Source: Polaribacter sp. SA4-12 (lineage in GTDB: Bacteria > Bacteroidota > Bacteroidia > Flavobacteriales > Flavobacteriaceae). Taken from it: a stretch of DNA of 64,000 nt. The DNA is taken from the NCBI RefSeq assembly GCF_002163675.1, contig NZ_CP019334.1, forward strand, positions 382,001-446,000, in the 5' to 3' direction. Shown here piece after piece: positions 1 to 8,159 of this stretch (position 1 is the first letter of the stretch; each line of letters opens with the position of its first letter). A program made the translations under genes and the position numbers. The notes beneath the pieces are model-generated. The model saw only the letters and a program-made list of their open reading frames with translations, had not been told where the DNA came from and ran no database searches.

Positions 1-102
1 TTAGAAGTGAATAATTACAATATTTTCTTAGGAAAAAATTGGGAAGACAAAAAGATTAAAGAAATGATGGATAAAGAGAATCAACATAACAGAACAAGAT
101 AA
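1..102 (+). CDS. 2TM domain protein, C-terminal fragment (cut by window edge)
   Basis: An open frame runs from base 1 to a TAA at 100-102 and encodes the last 33 residues of a protein. The visible tail contains LGKNWEDKKIKEMMDKE, the same closing motif (GK-x-WE-x-KKIKE-x-M) found at the end of each of the next five proteins, so this is the 3' end of another 2TM-domain gene. Its stop codon overlaps the next start as TAATG, implying translational coupling. The transmembrane part lies outside the window. It could equally be a free-standing 2TM protein or the tail of a longer 2TM-containing protein. Confidence 0.75.
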   Translation, partial: LEVNNYNIFLGKNWEDKKIKEMMDKENQHNRTR

Positions 103-425
103 TGGAAAAAGAATTCACTAAAGAACAGCAATATGTTCTGGCTCGTAAAAGAGTAGAAAAGATTAGTAAGTTTTATAAACATTTAGCGAGTTACATTGTT
201 GTAAATATATTTTTAACTGCTATTTTTATTGTAGGTGATATGAATGATGGAGATTCTTTTAAAGAAGCTTTTACAGATTACCATAATTATAAAATTTGGT
301 TGTATTGGGGAATCGGAATTGCTTTTCAGGCTTTAAATACTTTTGGTTTAAATCTGTTTATGAGTAAAGACTGGGAAGAGAAAAAGATTAAAAAATACAT
401 GGACGAACAAGATAATAGAAGGTAA
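102..425 (+). CDS. 2TM domain-containing membrane protein (array member 2)
   Basis: This 107-residue protein has the two-helix layout of the 2TM domain (PF13239). An N-terminal basic helix contains ARKRVEKISKFYKHL. It is followed by two hydrophobic segments at roughly residues 26-46 and 66-86, and a closing cytoplasmic motif SKDWEEKKIKKYMDE. In Bacteroidota this domain often sits at the N-terminus of LytS-type histidine kinases or as small proteins beside LytTR regulators. The gene overlaps the previous stop by one base and ends two bases before the next gene, so the array is co-transcribed and probably co-translated. The molecular role of stand-alone 2TM proteins is unknown to me; membrane sensing or kinase modulation is inference. 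Confidence 0.85.
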   Translation: MEKEFTKEQQYVLARKRVEKISKFYKHLASYIVVNIFLTAIFIVGDMNDGDSFKEAFTDYHNYKIWLYWGIGIAFQALNTFGLNLFMSKDWEEKKIKKYMDEQDNRR

Positions 426-427
426 TT

Positions 428-715
428 ATGGATTCTAATCAAATACAACAACAGCGTTATTTGAAAGCTCAAAAGAGAGTAAAAGACATTAAAGGGTTTT
501 ATACGCATTTAACAATTTACTGTTTAATTATACCCGTAATTATTTTTATGAATTTAAAATTTGAACCTCATTTTCATTGGTTTTGGTTCTCTGTTTATGG
601 TTGGGGTTCTGGACTTTTTATTCATTGGTTAACCGTTTTTGGATTCAAGTTATTAGGAATTGGAAAAAATTGGGAAGAGAAAAAAATTAAAGAGTTTATG
701 AACGAGAATAATTAA
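428..715 (+). CDS. 2TM domain-containing membrane protein (array member 3)
   Basis: This 95-residue paralogue starts two bases after the preceding stop. It shows the array signature: AQKRVKDIKGFYTHL near the N-terminus, two membrane segments (about residues 28-46 and 55-75) and the tail GKNWEEKKIKEFMNE. The loop between the helices contains the aromatic stretch HFHWFWFSVYGWG, nearly repeated in the next protein, so members 3 and 4 are probably the most recent duplicates. No enzymatic motif is visible. It is likely an inner-membrane protein with both termini in the cytoplasm. Confidence 0.85.
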   Translation: MDSNQIQQQRYLKAQKRVKDIKGFYTHLTIYCLIIPVIIFMNLKFEPHFHWFWFSVYGWGSGLFIHWLTVFGFKLLGIGKNWEEKKIKEFMNENN

Positions 716-719
716 GGTT

Positions 720-1028
720 ATGCAACAAAATTTCACAAAAGAACAATCATATATTAAGGCAAAAAAGAGAGTTAAAGATATAAAAGGATTCTATATCCAT
801 TTCTCTGTTTATTGTATTGTAATTCCTATAATAATTGCAGTAAACTTACTGTTTTCTCCAGGTTTTCATTGGTTTTGGTTTTCGTTATTAGGTTGGGGAG
901 TTGGTGTTTTCTTTCACTGGATGGCTGTTTTTGGGTTTAGAAAAATAGGTTTTGGAAAAGATTGGGAAGAAAAAAAGATTAAAGAATTAATGGAAGAACA
1001 ACAAAAAAAGGACAGAAACCATGGATAA
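720..1028 (+). CDS. 2TM domain-containing membrane protein (array member 4)
   Basis: This 102-residue protein is closely similar to the preceding one: AKKRVKDIKGFYIHF, then two hydrophobic helices separated by GFHWFWFSLLGWG, then GKDWEEKKIKELMEE. It overlaps the next gene by 8 bp, which supports coupled translation. There is no signal peptide, enzymatic motif or extra domain. The assignment rests on paralogy within the array and the fit to the two-helix 2TM architecture. Confidence 0.85.
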   Translation: MQQNFTKEQSYIKAKKRVKDIKGFYIHFSVYCIVIPIIIAVNLLFSPGFHWFWFSLLGWGVGVFFHWMAVFGFRKIGFGKDWEEKKIKELMEEQQKKDRNHG

Positions 1029-1356
1029 TAAATTTAGACAAGAAGACAGTTTTTTAAGAGCTAAAAAGAGAGTGAAAGCTATAAAAGGGTTTTATGTTCA
1101 CTTAATTGTTTATGTTTTATCAAACATTTGTATTAGTGGAATTATCATATGGGGATTAATGGAAAGTGGTTATCGTTTTGAAGATACTCTTTCTAATTTC
1201 GGAGTGTATTCTACTTGGGTTTTCTGGGGAATAGGAATGTTTTTTCACTGGTTAGGCGTTTTTGGTTTTAAGTCTTTAGGCTTTGGTAATGATTGGGAAG
1301 AAAAGAAAATTAAAGAATTGATGGACAAAGAAGAGCAACGTAATAAAAATATGTAA
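1021..1356 (+). CDS. 2TM domain-containing membrane protein (array member 5)
   Basis: This 111-residue paralogue begins inside the 3' end of the previous gene (8 bp overlap). It opens with RAKKRVKAIKGFYVHL, has two membrane helices (about residues 27-47 and 65-86) joined by a longer loop (ESGYRFEDTLSNFGVYSTW), and closes with GNDWEEKKIKELMDKEE. The longer inter-helix loop resembles that of member 2 rather than members 3 and 4, so the array holds two sub-types. Its function is not established. Confidence 0.85.
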   Translation: MDNKFRQEDSFLRAKKRVKAIKGFYVHLIVYVLSNICISGIIIWGLMESGYRFEDTLSNFGVYSTWVFWGIGMFFHWLGVFGFKSLGFGNDWEEKKIKELMDKEEQRNKNM

Positions 1357-1360
1357 AGCG

Positions 1361-1672
1361 ATGGAAAACCTAAGTGAGAAAAAATTATTAAGAGCAAAAC
1401 TAAGAGTAGAAGAAATTAAAAAATTCTACAAACACGTTGTTACTTATATATTGGTAAATTTGTTTTTAGCTTTTGTTTGGAATTTCTCTTTTAAAATATT
1501 TGGAGATTTTAAAGTCAGTAATCAATTTGATGGAGATGGTTTTACGCACATTCCTATTTGGTTGGTTTGGGGAATATTTTTAGTATTTCATGGTTTAAAA
1601 ACTTTCGGATATCTTAATTTTTTTGGTAAAGATTGGGAAGAAAGAAAGATTAAAGAATTTATGGAAGAGTGA
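1361..1672 (+). CDS. 2TM domain-containing membrane protein (array member 6)
   Basis: The last array member has 103 residues and starts four bases after the previous stop. It has the motif RAKLRVEEIKKFYKHVVTY, two membrane segments (about residues 25-45 and 67-85) and the tail GKDWEERKIKEFMEE. The loop (SFKIFGDFKVSNQFDGDGF) differs from its neighbours. A 223-bp gap with repeat-like sequence separates it from the LytTR regulator downstream, so the regulator may have its own promoter. The histidine kinase that would complete the system is not in the window and may lie upstream of base 1. Confidence 0.84.
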   Translation: MENLSEKKLLRAKLRVEEIKKFYKHVVTYILVNLFLAFVWNFSFKIFGDFKVSNQFDGDGFTHIPIWLVWGIFLVFHGLKTFGYLNFFGKDWEERKIKEFMEE

Positions 1673-1735
1673 AGTTAGTTGTAAAGTTTCAAAGTAACAA
1701 AGTAACATAGGTTTAAAGGTTCAAAGGTCGTTTAT

Positions 1736-1776
1736 GTCATTCCGAAATGAGCTTTTTTAAGCGATTGAGGAATCTT
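1736..1776. repeat. REP-like intergenic repeat, copy 1 (diverged)
   Basis: GTCATTCCGAAATGAGC at 1736-1752 and GAGGAATCTT ending at 1776 can pair imperfectly (TTCC with GGAA). The same theme, GTCATT-x-CGA ... AATCT, recurs at 6698 and 50748. A second common Flavobacteria intergenic phrase, CTGAACTTGTCGAAGTCC, follows at about 1808-1825. These fill much of the 223-bp gap between the 2TM array and the response regulator. Confidence 0.5.
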
Positions 1777-1895
1777 AATAATTAATAATAACAAACAAAT
1801 ATTAGACTGAACTTGTCGAAGTCCAGTAATCAAAAATTTCAATAATCTATTAATCTAGCGATCCAATAATCTATTTAAAAATAATATATAAAAGA

Positions 1896-2651
1896 ATGAA
1901 CGTATTAATAATTGAAGATGAAAAGCCAGCAGCAAGAAGGCTAAATAGAATGTTAGCAACATTAGATTTAGAAGTTCAGCAAATGTTACATTCTGTAGAA
2001 GAGTCTTTAAATTGGTTGCAAAACAACGAACATCCAGATTTAATATTTTTAGATATTCAGCTTTCTGATGGATTGTCTTTCGAGATTTTTGAAGAAATTG
2101 AAGTCAAATCGGCTATTATTTTCACCACTGCTTATGACGAATATGCGTTAAAAGCGTTCAAACTAAATAGTATCGATTATTTACTAAAACCTTTAGACGA
2201 AGATGAGCTAAAAGTAGCTGTAGATAAGTTTAAAGAGAATAGACCAAAACAAACAGATGTTCAAGTTAACTTGGATGACATTCGTAAATTATTAGTAAAC
2301 CCTGTTGATAGAAAGTTTAAAAAAAGATTGACAATTAAAGTAGGGCAGCACATAAAAATTATTCCTATTGATGAAGTAGAATGTTTTTATAGCGAAAATA
2401 AATCGACTTATATTCATACAAAAGAAAACAGAAATCATCTTTTAGATCATTCTTTAGAATATTGGCAAGAACAATTAAATCCTGAACATTTTTTTAGAGT
2501 TAATAGAACTTTTATTGTGCACATAAACGCAATGAAAGATATCATAGCCTATTCTAATTCGCGTTTAAAATTAGTTTTACATTCTTATAACGAAACTGAA
2601 ATTATTGTAAGTAGAGAGCGTGTAAAAGAGTTTAAAAATTGGATTGACTGA
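1896..2651 (+). CDS. LytTR family two-component response regulator
   Basis: This 251-residue protein combines an N-terminal receiver domain (about residues 1-115) with a C-terminal LytTR DNA-binding domain (about 145-250). The receiver shows the acidic pocket IIEDEKP, the phospho-acceptor Asp in LIFLDIQLSDG, the conserved Thr in IFTTAYDEYALKAF and the Lys in LLKPLDEDEL. The LytTR part contains CFYSENKSTYIHT and FFRVNRTFIVHI. Such regulators are normally phosphorylated by LytS-type kinases and activate transcription by binding direct repeats. Placement after six 2TM proteins fits the Bacteroidota pairing of 2TM modules with LytTR regulators; the partner kinase is not seen here. Confidence 0.95.
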   Translation: MNVLIIEDEKPAARRLNRMLATLDLEVQQMLHSVEESLNWLQNNEHPDLIFLDIQLSDGLSFEIFEEIEVKSAIIFTTAYDEYALKAFKLNSIDYLLKPLDEDELKVAVDKFKENRPKQTDVQVNLDDIRKLLVNPVDRKFKKRLTIKVGQHIKIIPIDEVECFYSENKSTYIHTKENRNHLLDHSLEYWQEQLNPEHFFRVNRTFIVHINAMKDIIAYSNSRLKLVLHSYNETEIIVSRERVKEFKNWID

Positions 2652-2758
2652 TGCAGTTTGTTTTAGTATTTAGTTTGTTGCTAAAAGAATAAAACTCGTA
2701 ATTCACTAATTAAAGAATATAAAATATTATTTGGATTTAAAAATACAATTTGTCTACA

Positions 2759-3121
2759 ATGCATATAAAAAACATTAACCAGAACGAGTCGATTGATAAA
2801 AAGAATCAATCAAATCAACTTTTGGATACAGTTTCCAATCCACAGACAAATGAAGAATTGGCTGAAGAAAAACCAGCTAAACGAAAAAGGAAAGAAGCCA
2901 CTGAAGAACAATTAAAAAACCCGTTTCATGGAGTAAAACTAGTCCAGGTTTTAGAACGTTTGGTAGCACATTATGGTTGGGAGTATTTAGGTGAGCGTGT
3001 AAATATTCGCTGTTTCAAGAACAACCCAACTATGAAATCAAGTCTCGGGTTTTTAAGAAGAACAGCTTGGGCTCGAGAACATGTTGAGGATGTCTATTTA
3101 GAGATGTTAGAAGAAAAATAG
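2759..3121 (+). CDS. VF530 family DNA-binding protein
   Basis: The C-terminal half (about residues 55-120) is the small VF530 domain (PF09905, formerly DUF2132): NPFHGVKLVQVLERLVAHYG, then WEYLGERVNIRCF, then SSLGFLRRTAWAREHVE. The family is described structurally as DNA-binding, but its cellular role is not settled. The N-terminal half is a low-complexity, charged tail containing a Lys/Arg cluster (KPAKRKRKEATEE) that could help contact DNA. I start at the ATG at 2759; an in-frame TTG at 2750 would add three residues. It stands alone between the response regulator and nrnA. Confidence 0.85.
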   Translation: MHIKNINQNESIDKKNQSNQLLDTVSNPQTNEELAEEKPAKRKRKEATEEQLKNPFHGVKLVQVLERLVAHYGWEYLGERVNIRCFKNNPTMKSSLGFLRRTAWAREHVEDVYLEMLEEK

Positions 3122-3205
3122 TCCCAAATTTCTTTCAAAAAATATTCAATTTATTTCATTTCTATTAAACTTTAAATACTTCCTTTTTCACTTCAATAAT
3201 AAACC

Positions 3206-3213
3206 TAACTTTG
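3206..3213 (+). promoter_or_regulatory. Bacteroidota -7 promoter element upstream of the first nrnA-like gene
   Basis: TAACTTTG matches the Bacteroidota -7 consensus TAnnTTTG and is followed by CATCC, as also seen before mnmA. It lies 58 bases before the start codon. No clear -33 box is visible. Confidence 0.5.
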
Positions 3214-3271
3214 CATCCTTTTAAAAAAGGATACAATTGTAGTATAAATTGCAATTGCAAAAAAATAATAC

Positions 3272-4279
3272 ATGAATATTTACAAACAAATAGAAGCAGA
3301 AATTCAAGCTGCATCAAATATCGTTATTACAGCTCATAGATCTGCAGATGGAGACTCAATTGGTTCTTCTTTAGGTTTACTTCATTTTATAGAAAAATTA
3401 GGTAAAAAGGCTGTTGTTTGTCATCCAGATAAAGCTCCAGATTTTTTATATTGGTTAGATACTTCAGCGATTCTTTTAATGGAAGAAAATCCAGAAGAAG
3501 TAACTGCACAAATGCAAAAAGCAGATTTAATTTTCTGTTTAGATTATAATGCAACAAATAGAGTAGGGCCAGAAATGCAAGTTTTGTTAGAAGAGGCAAC
3601 TTGTAAGAAAATAATGATTGATCATCATTTAAATCCTGAAGAATTTCCTACAATAACTGTTTCTGAAACAACTGCTTCATCAACATCTCAATTAATTGTA
3701 GATTTAATAGAGCAATCAGGTCATTTAGACTTGTTAGACGAAAAAATAGGAACACCTTTATACTTAGGTATTTTAACAGATACTGGTAGTTTTAGATTCA
3801 ATTCTGTAAAACCAAGAACACATGAGGTTTTAGCTAAAATTTTAGCAGCAGGAGTAGAACATCATTTAATTCACGAAAAATTAAGCGACAATAATACTGA
3901 AAGTCGTTTGCGTTTGCAAGGATATGCAATGAGTGAAAAGTTAGAGATTTTATACCAACACAATGTTGCTATTATTTCTTTATCTAAAGAAGAATTGGCT
4001 AAGTACAATTACAAAAAAGGAGATACAGATAGTTTGGCAAATTTAGTTTTGTCTATAAAAGGGATGAAAGCTGCCATTGTTTTTACAGAAAGAGATGGAA
4101 TTATGAAAATTTCTTTTAGATCTAAAGGTGCAGAAAACCCTGTAAATGTTTTAGCTAAAGAGCACTTTAATGGTGGAGGACATGCAAATGCTTCTGGTGG
4201 AATGAGTGATTTAACTGTAGAAGAAACATTAGAAAAATTAAAAGGATTGATTCCTCAATATTTTAAAAAACAAGAATAA
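3272..4279 (+). CDS. nrnA: DHH/DHHA1 bifunctional oligoribonuclease / pAp phosphatase (NrnA type), paralogue 1
   Basis: This 335-residue protein carries all motifs of the DHH superfamily NrnA group: AHRSADGDSIGSS (motif I, metal-binding Asp), FCLDYNATNRVG (motif II), MIDHHLNPE (the DHH motif), GILTDTGSFRFNS (motif IV) and the DHHA1 glycine box NGGGHANASGG near the C-terminus. The family degrades short RNAs of 2-5 nt and dephosphorylates pAp, using Mn2+. A second full-length copy with the same motifs lies at 53017. It is monocistronic, with a clear terminator after it at 4305. NrnA is the established name for the family; which copy is the main nano-RNase cannot be told from sequence. Confidence 0.92.
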   Translation: MNIYKQIEAEIQAASNIVITAHRSADGDSIGSSLGLLHFIEKLGKKAVVCHPDKAPDFLYWLDTSAILLMEENPEEVTAQMQKADLIFCLDYNATNRVGPEMQVLLEEATCKKIMIDHHLNPEEFPTITVSETTASSTSQLIVDLIEQSGHLDLLDEKIGTPLYLGILTDTGSFRFNSVKPRTHEVLAKILAAGVEHHLIHEKLSDNNTESRLRLQGYAMSEKLEILYQHNVAIISLSKEELAKYNYKKGDTDSLANLVLSIKGMKAAIVFTERDGIMKISFRSKGAENPVNVLAKEHFNGGGHANASGGMSDLTVEETLEKLKGLIPQYFKKQE

Positions 4280-4304
4280 TTTTTTAAGAGATTTAAAACA
4301 ACAT

Positions 4305-4342
4305 AAAGAGGTTTAACTGAAGGGTTAATCCTCTTTTTTTTT
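4305..4342 (+). terminator. Rho-independent terminator after nrnA paralogue 1
   Basis: AAAGAGG (4305-4311) pairs with CCTCTTT (4330-4336), extended inward by TTAAC/GGTTAA with small mismatches, and is followed by a run of T to 4342. Confidence 0.8.
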
Positions 4343-4448
4343 ATACAAGGGTTTTTATTTAGAATTTTATTGAAAACTATTTTCAACAAAATCTTGAAAA
4401 AATTTCACATCCATTAAACTTTGATTATTTTTAACAAAATTTACGAAG

Positions 4449-6020
4449 ATGAGTCAGAAGGAAGAATTTTTTGAATACATTAATAATGGTTATAAAACCA
4501 AAGGAGACGCTATAGAGTTAGGAGCAGCAATGTTGGGCGAAGAAACCATAACAGACGCAATTGTAAAAATTCCTTTAAAGACTTTAAATAGACATGGTTT
4601 AATAGCTGGTGCAACAGGTACAGGTAAAACAAAAACATTACAAGTTTTAGCAGAAAACCTTTCGGAAAAAGGAATTCCGGTGTTGTTAATGGATATTAAA
4701 GGAGATTTATCTGGTTTGGCAAAAGCAAGTCCTGGTCATGCAAAAATAGATGAGCGTCATGCAAAAATTGGTTTTCCTTTTACAGCTAAAAAGTTTCCGA
4801 TAGAAGTGCTTACAATTTCTGAACAAGATGGAACAAGAATGCGTGCTACAGTTTCTGAATTCGGACCAGTTTTATTATCAAGAATTTTAGATTTAACAGA
4901 AACACAAAGTGGAATTGTTGCCATCATTTTTAAATATTGTGATGATAATAAATTACCATTATTAGATATTAAAGATTTCAAAAAAGTATTACAGTTTGTA
5001 ACGCAAGAAGGAAAAGAAGAAATCCAAAATGAATATGGACGAATTTCAACATCTTCTACAGGCGCAATTTTGCGTAAAATTGTAGAAATAGAACAACAAG
5101 GAGGAGATTTATTCTTTGGTGAAAAATCTTTTGAAGTTGAAGATTTAACACGCGTAGATGAAGATGGAAAAGGAATTATTTCTGTTTTACGTTTAACAGA
5201 TATTCAAGACAAACCAAAGTTGTTTTCAACATTCATGTTGCAATTATTAGCTGAGGTTTATGAAACTTTTCCTGAACAAGGAGATAGTGGTAGACCCGAA
5301 TTAATCATTTTTATAGATGAAGCACATTTGGTATTTGAAGAAGCGTCTAAAGCTTTATTAAACCAAATAGAAAGCATTGTAAAACTAATTCGTTCTAAAG
5401 GTATTGGTTTGTATTTTGTAACGCAAAACCCTAAAGATGTGCCAGAAGATATTTTAGCACAATTAGGATTAAAAATTCAACACGCTTTAAGAGCTTTTAC
5501 AGCAAAAGATAGAAAAGCAATTAAGTTGGCAGCAGAGAATTATCCAGATTCAGAATATTACGATACCAAAGAAGTATTAACCCAATTAGGTATTGGAGAA
5601 GCTTTTGTATCCGTTTTAAACGAAAAAGGTATTCCAACTCCGTTGGCAAGAACAATGTTGCGAGCGCCAATGAGTAGAATGGATATTCTTACAGATAAAG
5701 AATTGAAAAATGTGATTAATAATTCGCGTCTTTTTTATAAATATAATGAAGATTTAGACAGAGAAAGTGCGTACGAAAAGCTGAATTCTAAAATAGCGAG
5801 TATTAATAAAGCAGAAGAAAAAGCGATTAAAGCAGAGTTAGACAGAAAAGAGAAAGAAAAAGAAGCTAAAGAAAAAGAAAAGGAAAAACAAAGAGAAGAA
5901 AGAGCTTCGAGAAGTTCTTCCAGAAGGAGAAGCACTGCACAAAACCCGCTAATAAAAGTATTAACAAGCGCTACTTTTATAAGAGCGGCATTTGGAATAT
6001 TAAAAAAAGTATTGAAATAA
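4449..6020 (+). CDS. HerA-like P-loop ATPase (DUF853 / YjgR family)
   Basis: This 523-residue protein belongs to the helicase HerA-like C-terminal family (PF05872, DUF853). Walker A is GATGTGKTKTLQ near residue 57; Walker B is LIIFIDEAHLVFEEAS near residue 290. The segment KGIGLYFVTQNPKDVPEDIL is characteristic, as is IQHALRAFTAKDRKAIK (arginine-finger region). The last roughly 80 residues are a highly charged Lys/Glu/Arg linker (about 445-495), then a short tail with TSATFIRAAFGILKK. Proteins of this group are predicted ring ATPases related to DNA-pumping HerA/FtsK, but their role is poorly understood. It appears to be transcribed alone or with the following lipoprotein gene. Confidence 0.9.
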   Translation: MSQKEEFFEYINNGYKTKGDAIELGAAMLGEETITDAIVKIPLKTLNRHGLIAGATGTGKTKTLQVLAENLSEKGIPVLLMDIKGDLSGLAKASPGHAKIDERHAKIGFPFTAKKFPIEVLTISEQDGTRMRATVSEFGPVLLSRILDLTETQSGIVAIIFKYCDDNKLPLLDIKDFKKVLQFVTQEGKEEIQNEYGRISTSSTGAILRKIVEIEQQGGDLFFGEKSFEVEDLTRVDEDGKGIISVLRLTDIQDKPKLFSTFMLQLLAEVYETFPEQGDSGRPELIIFIDEAHLVFEEASKALLNQIESIVKLIRSKGIGLYFVTQNPKDVPEDILAQLGLKIQHALRAFTAKDRKAIKLAAENYPDSEYYDTKEVLTQLGIGEAFVSVLNEKGIPTPLARTMLRAPMSRMDILTDKELKNVINNSRLFYKYNEDLDRESAYEKLNSKIASINKAEEKAIKAELDRKEKEKEAKEKEKEKQREERASRSSSRRRSTAQNPLIKVLTSATFIRAAFGILKKVLK

Positions 6021-6066
6021 CAAATCATAAAAAAGAACGTTTTAATTAACGACCAAAAACAATAAA

Positions 6067-6633
6067 ATGAATAAAAAGAACCTCTTACCAATTTTAGTAA
6101 TCGCATTTTCAGTATTTATAATCAGTTGTAGTAACAGCAATAAATTTAAAATTGAAAAAGGAAAAGTTGGTAGTATCACAACAAAAACAACAGTTAAAGA
6201 GTTAAATACTATTTTTAAAAACGATTCTATTGTTAAAAATTTAAGTGAAGGAGCACAAGGAGATAACTATTTTCAAGAAGACGATGAGTATTTTGTTTTC
6301 GAAAAAGGAGGGAAGTTATTATTAACCATTTTACCGAAAGAACAATTAGACTCAACTTCGACAATTAAAAGTATCGAAATTCATGATGAGCGTTTTAAAA
6401 CGGAGTCTGGTATTAATATCAATTCAACATTTTTAGAAATCAATGCAAATAATAATATAGACAGAGTAGAATCTACTTTTTCGTCTGCAACTTTATTTTT
6501 GGACAATTTAAACACTACAATTACCATTGATAATGAAGAGTTGGGTTTAAAAGAGTTTAACACTCAAAAAGTTTCAAAAGAGCAAATCCCTGATTTAGCT
6601 AAAATGAAAACGTTTATCGTTTGGTTTAATTAG
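6067..6633 (+). CDS. Putative lipoprotein of unknown function
   Basis: This 188-residue protein begins with a lipoprotein signal peptide: positively charged MNKKN, a hydrophobic run, and the lipobox VFIISC with Cys about residue 21. The mature part repeats short beta-prone segments (KVGSITTKTTVKEL, ESTFSSATLFLDN) and has no motif that I recognise. KVGSITTKTTVKEL followed by a statement about a default interval recalls small periplasmic proteins that predict their own folding, but that is not enough for a family call. It starts 46 bp after the HerA-like gene and could share its transcript. Confidence 0.75.
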   Translation: MNKKNLLPILVIAFSVFIISCSNSNKFKIEKGKVGSITTKTTVKELNTIFKNDSIVKNLSEGAQGDNYFQEDDEYFVFEKGGKLLLTILPKEQLDSTSTIKSIEIHDERFKTESGININSTFLEINANNNIDRVESTFSSATLFLDNLNTTITIDNEELGLKEFNTQKVSKEQIPDLAKMKTFIVWFN

Positions 6634-6697
6634 GGCATATTATGTCTTTTTTATTTAAAAGACAAAACCGCGCTTTCCATTATATCTTTTTATTAGA

Positions 6698-6777
6698 GTC
6701 ATTGCGAAGTTTATTTTTTTATAAACTGTGGCAATCTCATCATTAGAAAGAGATTACTTCGTTGCACTCGTAATGAC
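6698..6777. repeat. REP-like intergenic repeat, copy 2 (paired, inverted halves)
   Basis: The right half reads, on the minus strand, GTCATTACGAG then TGCAACGAAGTAATCT, nearly the same as copy 3 at 50748. The left half is a diverged copy in the opposite sense: GTCATTGCGA at 6698-6707 and GGCAATCTCA at about 6730-6739. Two halves facing each other resemble the BIME arrangement of bacterial REP elements. It occupies most of the 205-bp gap before the cupin gene. Confidence 0.6.
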
Positions 6778-6838
6778 GCCTATTTAATAAAGTAATAAAA
6801 AGGATGCCATTTCAATCGCTTACGCAAAAACCAATATT

Positions 6839-7207
6839 ATGAAGAAAAAATATACCATTCAAAAATCACCATTTGTTGTACCAACAACAGATGGTAAATT
6901 AATTGAAGAACATTTTGGAAACGCAACAGACGGAAATTCTCAATTAAGTATCGCACATATGATTGCGCCTTCTGGTTGGAGCGAACCATTTCAAACTCCA
7001 AAATTTGATGAATATACATACATCATAAAAGGTAAGAAGCAATTTATTATAGATGGAGAAACAGTTGTTTTAGAGGCTGGTCAATCCATTAAAATAGAAA
7101 GTAATACTAGAGTTCAATATTCAAATCCTTTTGAGGAAAAATGTGAATATATTGCTATTTGTTTGCCCGCTTTTTCTATGAATTTAGTAAATAGGGAAGA
7201 AGAATAA
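6839..7207 (+). CDS. Cupin domain-containing protein
   Basis: A 122-residue single-domain cupin. Visible elements are MIAPSGWSEPFQTPKFDEYTY, which occupies the cupin motif 1 position with a Glu in place of most of the usual histidines, and the motif-2-like turn VVLEAGQSIKIESNTRVQYSNP. The reduced histidine content means metal binding is uncertain. Cupins of this size act as sugar isomerases, dioxygenases or binding proteins, and the substrate cannot be inferred here. It is a single gene between a repeat and the folD terminator. Confidence 0.75.
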   Translation: MKKKYTIQKSPFVVPTTDGKLIEEHFGNATDGNSQLSIAHMIAPSGWSEPFQTPKFDEYTYIIKGKKQFIIDGETVVLEAGQSIKIESNTRVQYSNPFEEKCEYIAICLPAFSMNLVNREEE

Positions 7208-7230
7208 AAAAGAATATTACACAAAAAAAA

Positions 7231-7262
7231 ACGAGCTAATTAATTAGCTCGTTTTTTTTTAT
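7231..7262. terminator. Bidirectional terminator between the cupin gene and folD
   Basis: A perfect 22-bp palindrome, ACGAGCTAATT/AATTAGCTCGT (7231-7252), has a T-run on its right and an A-run on its left, so it can terminate the cupin transcript (plus) and the folD transcript (minus). Confidence 0.85.
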
Positions 7263-7283
7263 ATATAATTTGAAAAGAAAATA

Positions 7284-8159
7284 TTATCTATTTCTTTGAC
7301 AAGCTAATAATGTGTTTTTTAATAACATTGCAATTGTCATTGGGCCAACTCCACCAGGAACAGGTGTAATAAATTCAGATTTTTTAGCAACTTCATCAAA
7401 AGCAACATCACCAACTAAACGGAATCCGCTCTTTTTACTAGAATCTGCTAAACGAGTAATTCCTACATCGATAACAGTAACATTATCTTTAACCATATCA
7501 GCTTTTAAAAACTCAGGAATTCCAATAGCAGCAATAATAATATCTGCTTGTAAAGTAAATTCTTTTAAGTTTTGTGTTCTACTATGGCACATAGTAACAG
7601 TAGCGTTACCAATCTTTCTTTTTTGTGAAAGTAAAATACTCATTGGGCTACCAACAATATGACTTCTTCCTAAAACAACAACATGTTTTCCTGAAGTTTC
7701 CACATTATATCTTTCTAATAATTCTAAAATTCCAAAAGGAGTTGCAGAAATAAAAGTAGGTAAGTTTAATGCCATTTTACCAACATTAGTTGGATGAAAT
7801 CCATCAACATCTTTATCAGGATCAACAGCCATTAAAATTTTCTGTTCATCAATATGTTTTGGTAGTGGTAATTGAACGATAAAACCATCAATATCATTAT
7901 CAACATTAAGAATTGCAATTTCATTTAATAAATCTTCTTCTGTAGTGTCTTCTGGTAATCTAATTAAAGTAGATTCAAAACCAACACGTTCACAAGCTTT
8001 TACTTTTGCATTTACATATGTTATGCTTGCTCCATCATTACCAACAATTATTGCTGCTAAATGTGGTGTTTCAAAACCTCTATCTTTTAAATCTCTTACT
8101 TCTAAAGCAATCTCTTCTTTAATTTCTGCTGATGTTTTTTTTCCGTCTAATAAAATCAT
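7284..8159 (-). CDS. folD: Bifunctional methylenetetrahydrofolate dehydrogenase / cyclohydrolase
   Basis: This 291-residue protein is full length for FolD, which interconverts 5,10-methylene-THF, 5,10-methenyl-THF and 10-formyl-THF using NADP+. Visible signatures are [16 protein letters not shown] with the catalytic Lys near residue 53, [26 protein letters not shown], the Rossmann segment [17 protein letters not shown] and the C-terminal [13 protein letters not shown]. Its ATG overlaps the stop of the upstream glycosyltransferase gene as ATGA, so the two are translationally coupled on the minus strand. A palindromic terminator lies just downstream. Confidence 0.97.
   Translation of the reverse strand: MILLDGKKTSAEIKEEIALEVRDLKDRGFETPHLAAIIVGNDGASITYVNAKVKACERVGFESTLIRLPEDTTEEDLLNEIAILNVDNDIDGFIVQLPLPKHIDEQKILMAVDPDKDVDGFHPTNVGKMALNLPTFISATPFGILELLERYNVETSGKHVVVLGRSHIVGSPMSILLSQKRKIGNATVTMCHSRTQNLKEFTLQADIIIAAIGIPEFLKADMVKDNVTVIDVGITRLADSSKKSGFRLVGDVAFDEVAKKSEFITPVPGGVGPMTIAMLLKNTLLACQRNR

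Noticed and set aside
6067..6633. Frameshifted or truncated enzyme
   Set aside because: The frame is intact from lipobox to stop, with no adjacent frame continuing it.
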